Shown here: positions 49,501-62,700 of the stretch, one piece after another
Position numbering within the stretch: position 1 is the stretch's first letter
How the letters are laid out: each line of letters begins with the position of its first letter
Source of the DNA: Chamaea fasciata
Taxonomy: Eukaryota; Chordata; Aves; Passeriformes; Sylviidae
Direction: 5' to 3'
DNA: 64,000 nt
Assembly: GCA_029207755.1 (NCBI GenBank)
Contig: JARCOQ010000002.1
Coordinates: 5,828,001 to 5,892,000, forward strand
Notes under the pieces: model-generated
What the model was told of the DNA's origin: nothing
Database searches by the model: none
Seen by the model: the letters and a program-made list of their open reading frames with translations, nothing else
Program-made: the position numbers and the translations under genes

Positions 49501-51141
49501 AAGTGTAAACTTGGGTTTTTGTCCTAAGCAATTTGCATGAATTTGCTTAAGGTTATTTACATTACTCTCTTATGACTTGAAAATCATCTCTCTTCTGTGG
49601 ACTGTGTTTTCTCTTGCTCTTTTCCCCCAGGATTGTTAGTCTGCATCTTTGAGAGGCGAAAAACCTGCTTTTGCTGGAAAGGTTCTATGGGGAGCGGGAA
49701 ATGAATTGTTCCCTATTGGGGAGCAGTGCATAGGGAATCAGACCTGGTGCGGGAGATGAATCCAATACCTGAATAATAAAAGGTCTGTTCCATGGGCAGA
49801 GAGCACAGGCAGCTCTGTTAGCCTTCAGTTCTCGTAGCTTAGCCAACCAAAAAACAGTGAGACGGATGAGAGCAGGTACTGAGTGTAGTTCTACCTTCCT
49901 AGTAGAACTTATGTTGCAAAAATGAATGTTATATTTTTAGTACATGAAAAATTAAGAGAAACTGGGACAATCTCAATGTTAAACGCTTGAATTAATGGCC
50001 TGATGCAATTCAAGACATAGAAAAATTTTTAACATCGGATAGGGAGAATGGTTCTGAGATCAGGTGCGTGCTTTGTGTGATTGGTTTTAGGTAGAAAGTT
50101 CACTGTTGGCAATTTGCAACAGGTTAAATCCCCTCAAGAATGGCTTTCTAAGAAGTTTTAGTATTGAATAATGAGAAATTTCTAATGAGTGTGTGTGTAA
50201 ATGAGAACCTCAGATGTCATCATCTGAAAACAAGCTTGGATGATGCAGATAATTGACGGTACTGCTGTGGCAGCTTTTGTTCCAGGTGGTTTAAGACTCA
50301 CTTCCCATTATGTAGGAATTAATAATTTTCCTGGCACTAAACTGAAACCCAATTTTTATTTTCCTTTCCAAAAAGCAAATTTACTTCTTAGATGACAGGA
50401 TATGAATAAAGCCACCACTTGGTACACTTTAAAAAGTTTCACTTTATATAATTTAAAGTCTTTCATTTTGGAAAATATGGTGCTCTTGATGTTTTAACAG
50501 AATGTATGAGGCTTCAAAAATGTTCTTGGCAGTCATTGTGGTAGTACGCTTCATGAAAAATAATAAAAATTGGCAGTAAGGGGAATGATACAATGCATGT
50601 AATATAAAACACTTTATCCTGGAACATATACAAGTACTAAGTGTCCTAATGTATATTTATTGAGATAGAGCTTGAAGTTTTATTTATGTTGCATTTTAAA
50701 TGAAAGTGTTTCAGGATTCAGTTGTCTTTGTCCAGCACTTATTTGTAAAAGTTACCATAACCATGAACTATCAGATCTTGGTGACTTGAAATGAACCTCT
50801 AAAAGGATATTGCAGGAAGCTCATAGTTCAGACAGGCTTTTTTTGATATCTTGGATTGAAATATATTTGCTTTTAATGAAGGCTTCTTTTACTGTTCAGT
50901 TTCTGTTTGGGCTTCATCTCTTTCTACAAAAAAATTCAAAAAGACCCAAACAAACCCAACAGTAAAGTCATTTTAGCCTTTCTAAAAACAGATCACTCCT
51001 TGAATAAGTGCTGTGAAAGCTTTATTAGAGCGAGGATGCCAAGCCTGTGTTCTAGTATTAACAGCTACTTTCCTATTAATTCAACCTTTCCTCATCTTTC
51101 AGTTCCTGTCCTGGCTGTGTGATGTTTGGGAACAGATACTC

Positions 51142-51160
51142 TTTTTTTTTTTTTTTTTTC
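51142..51160. repeat. Poly(T) tract
   Basis: Nineteen T. Confidence 0.9.
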
Positions 51161-52807
51161 TTGCTGCCACTTGCTGTTCTGTGTTTAGATCCTCACTTCT
51201 CCAGGAGAAATAAATCCCAGCAAAGGTTTTTTTGGAGTGGCGAATCTTCACTGGAAGAAAGCCAGTAGAAGTCTTCTCAAGTTGACTTTACTTTTGCTAA
51301 TTGGGACGCAAATTCTCAGCTTCCAAAAGAAAAAAAAAATCTGGGGAAAACTGTCAAAATGTACAAGTGATGGTCAGTAACTGCTAAATCCTGTGAGGAT
51401 AGAGAAGGGAGAGTAGAAAGTTGGAATCCTTGGCATGAGGAGTGAAGGAAAGATAAAAGGTCATCAATAATCCTCCTAGCTCTGCTCTGAAGGAACCTGA
51501 GAGCAGGCAAAGCCTATTTAACTGCAGGTCTGTAGGAATATAAAGGCAGAGTGTCCCATGCAGTGCCTTGCATGTGAATCAGTTAATTGCAATTTGTGCC
51601 TAGAACCAAGTAGGCCATTTCAGTCAGTGCTTGCTCTGGAGATAAATTGTCTGGGGGTCTTGAATCTTTCTGTACCTCAACACCAGTTCTGGAATCCATC
51701 CAGTGAGGGCTGTCTAAGAAATATATATATATTTTTTTTAGAGAAAATTGTTTGGTTATAGTTATTGGGCGACATTTTATTAAAGCGAGGAACTTCTCAT
51801 TAACACTCAGTTCAGGGAAAGCGGTCTTCAAAGAATTATCTCATGTACTAGATGAAAGTGTTCAGTGATTTGCAATTTCAGAACAGTTTTTCATTCACAG
51901 TTTAAAAATTGCTAGCAAATGCACAATTAATTACATAACAATTTAACTTTGACAGCTCATTTCTGGATCAGATAAAATAAGTCACAGCTTTCTCATCTTG
52001 CTAAATGATGTTTCAGTGCTTTGTGACTATGCTTCATAGTTGTAGGGTCATATCATTAAAAATACATGGGGAAGAATGTTGTTTCCATTATTTTAATATG
52101 TAGTAGAAAATGCAGATTATTTCTTATCTGTTTAAACCCATCATTGTAAAATTAATATTTTCAATTTTCTCAGTCTGTGTTAAAACTAGGGGAAAAATAA
52201 TGTGATAGATTTTTTGTTGTTGTTAATTTCAGGCAAATAATACAGAAATGCTTTAACCATAAAAGCAAAGCCTTACTGAGAAGAACTGAAGTTTTATTTT
52301 GCTGAAAAGAAATAGTGTTCCATAGTTAGAGTCCAAAGCATGCCATGCTCTTTATGATCTTTCTGAAATCCGTTTCTTTCAAAAACGCTGGCATTGATCA
52401 TTACCAGTAATAAAACCCCTCATTTTTCTTTATGATTGAAAAGTAGCCTAGGGCAATTCTTTTTCATGTATATTGTAAGATTGCAGATACGGATATATGT
52501 GTATGTGCCAAGCACTTTCTGCTGGCTTGATTTGCTGCAAGATTTTATTATTTATTAATTTGAAACGAATGAATAATCCCATTTACATGAGAGATCTGTT
52601 CATGAAGTGCACTTTGAAAATTTGTCTTCAATGGTAAGGCTCATAAATCACACGCTATAAAACTTTTAGATGTTTGGCTTTAGACTGGTATAAGGTTCCC
52701 AAGAGAACTCTGAAACACATGGGGCTTCAGGTTTTACAATGTTCATACTTAGCGCTGTCCACTTGAGTCTAAAGCTTCAAGTGTCTTTCCTAAAGCCATT
52801 TCATACC

Positions 52808-52827
52808 TTTTTTTTTTTTTTTTTTTT
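52808..52827. repeat. Poly(T) tract
   Basis: Twenty T, about 60 bases before a reverse-oriented CR1 scrap. Confidence 0.9.
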
Positions 52828-52885
52828 CCCCTGAAGCAGAAAAGGTAAGATGTTGAGCAGTGGACAGAAAGGGGTCCGGTGTGTT

Positions 52886-52985
52886 CACGATGGCTGAGGT
52901 TGTAAAGGTCATCTGTGCCAACCTTCCTGCTCAAAGCAGGCTCAGCCAGCAGAGGCAGCCCAGGAACATGTGCCGACACCTCTGC
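52886..52985 (-). mobile_element. CR1 LINE 3' scrap, reverse orientation, older subfamily
   Basis: The plus strand reads 'atggctgaggttgtaaagg' then 'tcatctgtgccaaccttcct', 'gctcaaagcaggctcagcc', 'gcagcccaggaacatgt'. This corresponds to the reverse of the CR1 3'UTR version that has 'ccctgctcaagcaggg'. It is about 100 bases and diverged. Confidence 0.7.
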
Positions 52986-55130
52986 AATACAAATATTTGA
53001 GAGATGTAGAATTATTATTGCTCTCTAGACTATCTTAAAAATATGAGGGGGAGGGCATTTGCAATTCTAAGCGTAATTTTACATACTAATTTATGCGTGT
53101 GTGTGTGACAGGCAAACTGTGATTGTTTCACTGGGCTGTCCATCAATGGCAGAATGAGCTTAACAAATATGTTCATTCTTGTACAAACCAGGAGGCAGAT
53201 GCTGTGTTTGAAGTGCCACTGTACACAGCATGGGCTCATACATGTCTGCTAAGAAAAATAAACACAAGCATGACAGGCTTCCTGTGAAACTGCTAACTTC
53301 ATCTGGCAGGTCACTGTCATTATCTCTGACTTGAAATGCAGTGGGAGCTTTAGAATCCCCCACTCCTCCAAATCCTTGTCTTTGTAGACCCTGTGTGTGT
53401 GGAGTTAGGCATTTGTTGTGAGGAATCCTTTGTTTTAGCTTCCAGTGTGCTTAGGCATTCTGAATTCATGGCACATACAGGCTGCCCCTGTTCAGCTAAA
53501 TAGGCAAAATAGGTGTTCTAGCTCTGTTCAAATCTCTGAAGCCATGGATATTTTGCCAAGTTGGCCCCCTGTCTGATGGAATTTTGGCTTGGTCAAAAAA
53601 ATTAAATTGTGTGCAAAAGGTGTCTTCTCTCTTTGCTGCATGTGACTTTGTGTTGTTACTGCTTTTAATAGTATAAGTATTAAATCTGCCTTCAGTACTC
53701 ATGAATACTTGTGTGTAGTTGATGCCCCTGCATTGATGCCATTTTTTCTATGGCAAATTGCTTTATCATTTTGTCTCCTTAACTTTTTGTGCTATCTTTT
53801 TGCATGAGAAATTCTGCTTTCCTTCACCCAAACCCTTCTAAAGGGGTTTGTGACTTTTATGACTGTTTTCAAGCTGAAAATGAGTGGCATGCAGGGTAAA
53901 TGTGGCGAAGGGTGCCACGCACACAGGCCATGTGTAAGTGAGCACTTACAAGTTTTAACTTTGTAAGCCCTCAAATAAGATGGACAGCTATACTTTTATT
54001 AATAGAGCCTAAAATTGCTACAATTCTAATAAAAATATAATTCAATAGCAAAGCATTTGGCCACTTTTGGGCCCTCTGGTGTGTACAGTCTTACTTCACA
54101 TCAGCTCTGAGGGAAAGCAGTGATTTATTTTGTCTACCCCAGCAGGCTCCTAAATCTTACCATTTTTGAATCCTGTCAAACAGAGTCCTTTGTCCTTGAC
54201 AAGGCCAGCCACTGACAAGGCCTGTGGCTTTCTGATAACAGATTGCATGTGTTTAAATAATTTTTCCTCTTTAAAAGAAGAAACTCTGCATATTCCTCAG
54301 TGTTTTCTAGATCTGATACATGGAACACTTCTAGAATCAGCATAAAATTGCTAGCTTCTAGCTTCTTCAAGAGAGTCTGTATTTCAAAGTGTATGGAACA
54401 TGCAGTGTGGGATTTTTTGCTAAGGCTGGATACAGATCATCTAAATCCATTAATACTGTGAAAATGTTACTAAGCAGTTGTTAGAAGAGGTGGCTCTTGC
54501 TGAGGTGGTGCTGGGAAGTAATGCCTTCTAATTAAATTCCACAGAAAAATCCAGAAGGCATTTCAGTGAGGCTGCTCTACAAGCTTGCTGAAGGCTGCAG
54601 TCTCCTCTCACTGTAAAAGCAGGAAAACAAATGGTTCTAATTCTTCTTGTTTTCACAGTAATAACTGTCATAGGTTAAAACAGATATTTCCATTAGACCA
54701 CTTGTATTAGGTTAGCTTAGCTTGTTGAGAGGTAATAATGACTTTCCTCCAAGGATGAGGAGGCAAAAAAAGGAAATCAAATTAATATCAAAGGAAGCTG
54801 CAAGTACTTTGTAAGTAAATCAAGATACAAAGTAAGTCAGATTTGTAGTAGAAATACATGCAAAGGATGGTGATGGGTATTATAAAACTTTTCCCTTGCC
54901 ATCTTGGAAGTTTCCTTGTGGAAGTTCGTAAGTTTTATGTCCGTGTGGATGGAGGCAACCAGCGTGTTATACTGACATCACATCCTAATACGTAATTTCT
55001 CCATGCTGTACAAGGAACTGCTTGGAGGGTTTCCTCTCTTTAGAGGGCAAAAGGAATTCTGTGAGTATGGCAATATGATTTGCCTTAAGATTAACGTTGG
55101 GATTATAAACTGAAATAAGTAGTGGCATAA
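52986..55130. other. Intron-like sequence, nothing recognised
   Basis: About 2.1 kb of AT-rich DNA without a supportable exon or repeat. Confidence 0.45.
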
Positions 55131-55292
55131 ATTCCCTTGAGAAATCATTGATGTCCTATCCGTGGCAGTGTTCAGGGCCAGGCTGGGTGGGCTCTGAGCT
55201 ACCTGGTCTAGTGACAGATGTCCCTGCTAATGACAGGGGGGTTGGAGCTGGATGATCTTTAAGCCTCCTTTAACCCAAACCATCCTATGGCT
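55131..55292 (+). mobile_element. CR1 LINE 3' end, diverged
   Basis: It begins 'attcccttgagaaatcattg', in place of the usual 'cccagagaagttgtggatg'. It continues through 'cagtgttcagggccaggctg', 'gctacctggtctagtg', 'agatgtccctgctaatgaca' and 'ttaacccaaaccatcctatg'. The copy is 5'-truncated with several deletions. Confidence 0.9.
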
Positions 55293-55573
55293 GTATTTTG
55301 AGGTTGGCAGCAGGCCCTTTCTTCAGGGGAACTTCTTGTATCATGCTGAGAAATCCCACCTGTAATAAAACACTATTCATTTGCTGCATTGCACATTTGT
55401 ATAAATGGTATTGATAGCTCCAGGAACAGGAAGAATTTATTTATATAATCCTAATATAAATTTTCCATGTGTCTGTTGTCCTCCATTAATGTGCAATGTG
55501 TAGGATGCAGTTGACAGGATTTGCACTTTATTTCAGTAGAAGGGTAAGAAAGTATGCTTGTTTCTTAAGGAAG

Positions 55574-56260
55574 TTAGAGTCCTGGAAATGATCTGGTATT
55601 TCTGGGAAGATACCAAATGTTGTGTCCTGTCTCCTGGATGCACAGTATTAGTAGAACCTGGAGCAATGCCATTGCCTGAGTTGCTGTTTTAGCAACTTGG
55701 CCAAGCTGTGAATGATGCACAGTATTTGTTTCTCCCCAGGCCCTCAACCCCAATCGGTCTGAAAGTAGTGACTCCTGGCCTTGGATATTTAGAACACTCT
55801 TCCTGGAGCAGCGCCACCTTGCTGGTTGCCTCCTGTGGTACCTGAGACTGGGATGCCACTGTTGTGCCTCTCCCTGGCATCTCCAGCCACTGCACGGGAC
55901 TCCCCTCCTTTCCTTCCCCGTGTAGGTTTTGTTCTTCTTTGGGGGAGCAGAGTGGTGCAAAACCACTGAAGGTTTTTTGCTCAAGTACAGCAGCATCCAT
56001 CTGTCAGCAGTCTGGAGCTCCTCTCCATGAGGACACCAAGGCTGCCTGGTGGTGGGCTTAGCTGTAGCTGCCAGCATCACCAGCTTCCCAGCAGGACATC
56101 TCCCTGTGCATGGGCATTCCCTTGGGAAAGGGAAGAGGGAGTTTTTGCCAGCACAGGGCTGCTGGCACTGGAGGGCAGGGGGACACCCATTGTCCCGTGG
56201 CACCACTGCTCCCCTCTCCACCCTGGAGCTTCCCAAGCTCTCTCTGGAAAATGTGTCTTG
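55574..56260. other. GC-richer block with a 220-codon minus-strand open frame (55574-56236)
   Basis: The block is noticeably GC-richer than its surroundings. The minus-strand frame begins MGSSRVERGAVVPRDN and has no signal peptide, no membrane segment and no domain I recognise. With reduced stop frequency in GC-rich DNA, a frame of this length is within chance expectation for 64 kb. No promoter or splice pattern supports it. I treat it as non-coding, possibly an unrecognised old repeat. Confidence 0.4.
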
Positions 56261-59200
56261 ATGTTTAATTCATGCCACGAAGCCTGTGATTAGGGCAAAG
56301 TAGCTGCCTCAGGTTTGGAGCTCAGGGAGGATCTGCTGTATCAATTTATATCCTTAAGTTGGGCAAGGACTCACCATCGAGCGTTTTGGCAGGCGACCAG
56401 CTAAGCATTACTGTCGCATTTGATTCTTTATTAGGCACTGTAAATGGGTATTGGAGTTCAGAGAAAATAAGATCTAGCATAAATACTGGTCCAATTTGTG
56501 TATGTTGACTGGGTTTACACCAGGCTTTGGTTTGTTTACTTTCAATTAGAGATGGTATGGAAAAAGATTTATGCGATAATCCATACCAAAGGGCCAGTTA
56601 CTAATGAAGACATTGGTAATTCTATGAGTAATTAAATTTCATCTGAGCTAATTACTGAGGTATTCTGATTCAGAAGCCTCTAGCCACAAATATTGAAAAT
56701 CCATTTATTTAACTCAGCTTTTACTTAGCTTGTTGTATTAGCTGATAATACACAGTCATTTCTAAAGCATTTCCCTTGGGTGTCCTCTCTTTTTTGTTGT
56801 GGATGTGTGTCCACAAATACTTCCTTACTCTTTGAAACACAGCAGAAAATGGTCTTCTATACAGCCAAGCCCACAATAAAGAATTCCAGTGGAGTTTCTT
56901 ATCTTCAACTAGAACAAAAACTATTGCTGAGGAGAATTGAATCCATATATCACGTATCTTGTATTATTTTCCCAGTTATTCTCTCTACACACATTAAATT
57001 CTGATGTATCATGCATGCTATGTAAAGCTTGTTTTAGAAGGTATAATGTGCTCTTATGTGACTGGAGCTGATAGCAGAAACTAATGAAAAAGGACTTGAC
57101 TCTTTTATGGTCAATTCGCAATCTGGCCGCAGTGAACTTAATGAAAAATCTTAAATATCTAAGGATATCTAAATTTGATTGTACTTGCATTTGAGCATAG
57201 CTTATGGAGAGTTTATTGTATTACTCAATGAAAAAATTAACACAAGTTTTTTTTGGTTTTTTATGTATCCCTTTTTGCAAAGAAAGGCTTTACAAGTCTT
57301 GGGAGCAAAAACTTAGTTTGTGTGCCTGCTTTTCAAGATAGAGATCTTGGCAAAGCTTTTTCACAATAAATACTAAGCACGGTGTAACACAGTAAATTTT
57401 AAGCAAGGCCAGTTTTTTCTTTAAATAAGAAAAATAATAATAATAATGGTATTTTTAGGTAGTAAGTTGCTTGAAAATGTTTTCCTAGAGAGGCGTTACA
57501 TAAGTATTATTTCAGAAACTAGAAGGATACAATTTTGAAAAAGGCTGAAATAATTTCTGGCATTACTGATTCTTAATTTTCATCAGCAGTGCAAGTGGAA
57601 GACCTGAAAGCTCTGCTAGTAACTATTGCACCTGATGTAAACCCCCAAGGATTTTTAGGGCATTTGTCTTCCCCAGTGGCCTGTGATACCTCTTGGGGTT
57701 TGCTCTTTTGGTGACTGTGTAGTAAGGCATCCTCTGGCCTTTGTTGTAATGTGGGGGACCTTTCCCCATCAAGGATCTGTATCCAGCTCTAATGTCAAAC
57801 AAAAGGACTTTGTTTGGTGTGAGGTAGGGTCTTTTGTTTGGCTTCAGAGCTGTGGGAAGTTTGTGTGAGGAGTTGCTTTGATGGAAAGGTAGGCTTGGAC
57901 TTGAGTTGTGAAAATTGCCAACGAGACTAATTTTGCGAGTTAGAAAGAAATGCTACTCAACTTACTTGCTATGCTACTTTCCATAAATAATTCAAAAATT
58001 GGAATTTCAATTTTCAGACTTCTCTGTAACACGTTTTACCCATTTATTCACCTTTCATCCCCTTTAAAAATCCAATCAGGTTAAGAGCATTTTAATGCAC
58101 TTCTAATATGTGCATTACCTGGAATTTTAGATTAAAGTGGAAAATGGGGCTTTATGACCGTAGTGAGTGATGTTCAAGAGTTGCTTTAGGAATGATAAAA
58201 CTGGTTCCATTCAGTGTGTGCTGTGATTGAAACACTTTGCAATTTAAAAACACACCCTCTGAAGATCACCTTCGGTGCTGGGAAGTTTGTGCACCATCTG
58301 CTCTGACCTCTGCTCTGGAGACAGTGAAGTCAAACCAAGTTGTGTTACTAATAGTAAACATGATGAGCGCAGCTTGGTACCTCTGGATGGGTGGCTGGTG
58401 CACAACAGTCACACAGTGAATGGCTCTGGGACCCCTGCACTGCTCAGGTGTTGATTTTAGAGGTGTCGGGTGCTCAGACTGAAGTGATGGATAAATGTTT
58501 AGAAGTCTTGAGAGAAATAGCTACATAAATCCAACTGTGCTGACTAATTGATTATAAAATTGCTTATGCTGGTTTAAATTAGCTCTCCTGTTTCATGAAA
58601 TTAGATTTCTCCTGACACTTGAAAATTGAGGGATGAATGCAGAAGTGATCTGTAGTGCTCCATGTTATGATGCACTGGTTCCTCCTAATGTGGGAGGAAG
58701 GTGGAGTTTTTGCTTCCTTTGCAGAAAGAGGGAAAAGAGAAAAGGCTAGCATTCGCTGGAAAGCAAGTGGTCCAGACAATTTGGAAAAATGAAAGCTGAT
58801 TGTGAGCAAGGAAAGGTGATGCATTATTTGGTGTCTTCATTTACTGAATTAGATGTGGACTTCAGTAAGTGAATGTGGCGTTGTAATAAAGCAGGGCGGG
58901 AGGTTCTATTAACTGGCAAGTGCCACCTTATACTGTGGGTTACTGGATGAATAGGCTTGTCTGGAAGTTAGCTCTTCTTGTTTTCTGGTGGGGAAAAAAG
59001 CAACGCTGAACACGTCTTTGTTTTACCTTAGTTTTTGTCAAAATTGTATATGTTCATGTGCTTGGAAAGTATAAAAATGTTACAAAATTTGCCCATTAAA
59101 AAGGGGCAAGAACTGGAGGGGAAATTCAAAAAATACGTTTTCATGCCAAAATATTTTTCTGTAAGTTTATTATTTTATTTTGAACTTGATCAATTTTCAT

Positions 59201-59663
59201 TTATAGTCCTGAGACTTAAGTGACTGGTTGGGTCATCTTTATTTTCAAGAGCTACTTTTTTACAAAAGGGAAGAATAAGGGATAACCACTTTAATTGAAA
59301 GATCCTAATGATTCCCTGTCAGGTATGGAAACATCCCATGAAATTAAGTTGAGTCTTTTTGTTGACTTCACTCAGTTAATAGTCAGAGTCACTGTAAAAT
59401 TATTAGAGTATGAAAATGGGGTTATTTTTGTGGCCTTGATTTGAAAGAATTTTGATAGATTGTCACAGTGACTTGTCTTGCATTTAATGCAGATGATTTT
59501 GCATATTAAGACTTAAGATTTATCCACATGAAATGAATTCAAATTCTAGGCTTATAGATAAAATACAGCAGCCAGCTTTGTGGTTGACCCATCTCAGTGG
59601 CACTAAAGCATGTGCCCTTTGGTAGGACCAGTATTCCTGAGGTGTTGGATCTTTTTTGGAGGG

Positions 59664-59670
<7 letters not shown>
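56261..59670. other. Intron-like sequence, nothing recognised
   Basis: No gene or repeat recognised. It contains AT-rich patches dense in TAATTA/ATTA words (56570-56720) and an 8-bp inverted repeat at 58093-58117 (TAATGCAC and GTGCATTA). Confidence 0.45.
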
Positions 59671-59720
<50 letters not shown>

Positions 59721-59725
59721 ATATA
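59671..59725. repeat. (TA)n microsatellite, about 55 bp
   Basis: An uninterrupted run of alternating A and T at 59671-59708, followed by two TATG-interrupted units. Long (TA)n can extrude cruciforms and is usually polymorphic. Confidence 0.95.
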
Positions 59726-62700
59726 ATTCAAGCCCATTTGTTGGATTGATTTTTCATGCAGGAAAATATTATGTGAAATATACATATCTAAACTTTGTAA
59801 TCTTTGTTGTGAGACACTAGGAATAGGAGAAATATTAGAGTGTATCCATCTTTGTGAAGCTCTATATAGCCTATATATGCAATATATGCTTTGGTTTAAC
59901 GTAGAGATAAAGCTGTCATGCATTTAGTGTAGGGAGAAGTTCTTCAGTGCTTCTAAGCTTGTCTCCTACATGATGTTTATAACATCTTCGCAGCACCTAG
60001 TGACTGTCAGACTTTTATTTTTCTTTTCCCTTCTTAATGTAGAGAGCTTTGAAGAAGTTCCAGCTTTTATTCAGGGCAGTCACAGTTGGACTTGATACAA
60101 CTCTGCAGTGTCAGGTTGCATTTGGGTAATACTCTCATGACACCATGTATTATCCTAAAATGTTTGCAACATTCCAAGAAAGCCAGAGGGCGAGGAAAGG
60201 CTTTTGTTCCTACTTCATTACTGAGTGTTTTGCTCAGATTTCACTACTGGATTGGGAAGGTTGACACTAGCAGCAGGACAGACTCAGTCATAGAAAATAC
60301 TTCTGCCACAGTCAGTGTTAAAACTGAAACACAAACATAGCAAAATTGTACTTCTGAACAATAAAGCTGGGTTTATAGTCTGATATATTTTGTGTTATCC
60401 CTAAGAAAGGTCAGTGCCTTTCTGGTGATGCAAAATATAGAAATAACTGCATTGGACAGGAATAAGGTAATACACCTTTAAATAGCTGCAGTGGTTTTCA
60501 TACACCTTGGTGACAACTGGTGAGCTACTAGAAATATTTGAACAGAACTGTCTTGTTATCAGCATTGGCAAAATATTCCAGAAACTTCCATTTTAGCATC
60601 TGAATTTTATTTGAAAACTGAACTACTTGTATTTTGGTTCTTTGAAATGCACAGAGAAGGAAAAATTAAATTGAAAGAAAAGCCTTTTGCTTGAATTAGT
60701 ATTCATAAAAACTAGCAAATAGCTCCTAAGTATGAGTTGTAATAGGTTTTTCTGACAAAGCTATAAAGAATGCAGCAGCATGAACTAATACATAAGAATT
60801 GATCTTTTTCTTTCCCATCTCTTTTCAGCCTATTCTATCAAATATGTACTCTGAAAGTTCTAGTTTTTACTAAAATAGGTTTGAAAGTTCAAAGTGCACA
60901 TTTTATTTATCTTGGGAAGAAAACTAATTTTAGCCCGCTAACTGATTAAACATACTTTAGTTCTCTCATACTTTAGTTTCACTCCATATTGATAATCAGT
61001 TGGTAAAGTGTATTTCAATAGTAGTTGTTTGGAGGCTTCTTCACGTCAAATCTTTCTCTTCTTCCATAAGCCAGTACTGCCTGGAAACTTCAAATATTGT
61101 GGTGTTATTTACTTGGAAAATAAGCTTGCCTTGCTATTAATACGGAAATGAGAACATCTGTATTTATGGAACTGGAAGATATTATGACTATTCAGGGGCA
61201 AAAAAAAAATCCACAAAAATAAGTCAGTATTGAGATGACAGGAAATACTCCTGTTAATGAAAGTTTTAGTGAATCTTGGAGCAAATTTTGGGTCTCCTTG
61301 TCCTTCTGCTGGAATGACTGTGGGCAGCAAGGGTTCTTACTGTCTCAACCTCCATGGTTTAAAACGAGCTATTTGGCTGAACTGAAGCTGGCATGATTTA
61401 CCTCGAATGCTTCAGGTGTGAGCAAAAGTGAAAAAGTAAGGGTTGTTTCATGTGCTGTTTTTCCATTTGCTCAGCCAAGAGTGGGGATGGCTGAGAGAAT
61501 TCACCCCATCTCTGCCAAGCCTTTGCTTTCCTTATACATTTAGTTTGTGGAAATGTACACTCACTGCCATTCACAGCTCAGAAAAGGCAGAATAGTTAAG
61601 GATTCAGCTGCAATTAACCTTTGAGAGCTGTCTATGTAATTCCCATTCATGTCTCTCAAAAAGAAGTCTTTATACATCTCATTAATTTGATTCAGTTGCT
61701 TCTATTCAAAATGATAAGAATGTATTTGAATGCATGGCTCCAAAAGATCTGTTGGGCAGTTTAATTTTGCATGTGTTTTGCAACCAGCCTGCAATTTTCC
61801 TCTCTAAAGTCACATAAATTTAGAGCCCTATGAACACACAAGTCAATATGCATTAGTTGGATGGTGGGAGGATGATGTTAGTTAAGGCATTCATAGAATC
61901 TTTGCTTTTTTTTTTTTTGTTCTGGTTTTCAAGGTTTTGGTGTTTGACTTTCATCAGCAATTCCCAAAGGGTTAGCTGTTTATAGATAAAGTTGTAAAAA
62001 GAAAACAAGTGCTCTGATATATATCACTTACGCAGCAAGGCTTAGGTACTCACCCTGCCTGCAATGCTGCAATACCAGAATCCACCACAAATGTTTAAGG
62101 CTTTGTCCCATAATGAGGCAAAGTACAGTGCAACCCATTTCAGAGAGGAGACCTGAGAAATTGAAGTGATATTGGTACAGATTTTAGGAGCCTGTCTTTT
62201 GTCCTGCGGTAGATTGATGCTGTGGGCATTGCTAAGCCCAAAACCGAGCCCTCTTGCAAGTTCCCCTGGATAGCCTGGTTTTCTTTCTGAGCCCTGCAGC
62301 CCCCTCTCGTTATGTTAAGAGTCATCTTAGAAATTATGCTACTATTTTTTTTTTTATTATTTAATTGCAGAAAATGTTCTCTTACTGTAGAATACATTGC
62401 TTTACGCTGCTAATTTGTTCAGTCTCTAAAGACAGAACTTGTGGTCTTGAAAATTCTGTTTATGTATAATTTATGTGCAGTTAATTTGCCTCTGTTTGGC
62501 CCCCAGCTTACATAGGACAAGGGAAAGCTTTGTTGTCGCAAAAATATTTAGGAACACATTGGGAATACTTTCAAAGAAGTTACAGTATTTTTTCTCTACA
62601 TTATGAACTCCTTAGGTTGCTCTCAGAATTTCCTTTTTACTCACAACTGTTTCACTTCCTGCCTTCAGATTTTCTGCAAGATCAGTTGCTTACCAACATT

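Larger units (their letters stand above)
43583..52885 (+). other. Intron-like sequence, no further exon recognised
   Basis: From the donor at 43583 onward I see no second coding exon I can defend. There is a T-run at 51142-51160. The GC-richer stretch at 47,560-47,740 has no CpG clustering and no recognised element. Confidence 0.45.

Noticed and set aside
59669..59923. Frame ending in alternating Tyr-Ile repeats
   Set aside because: It is a translation of the (TA)n microsatellite.
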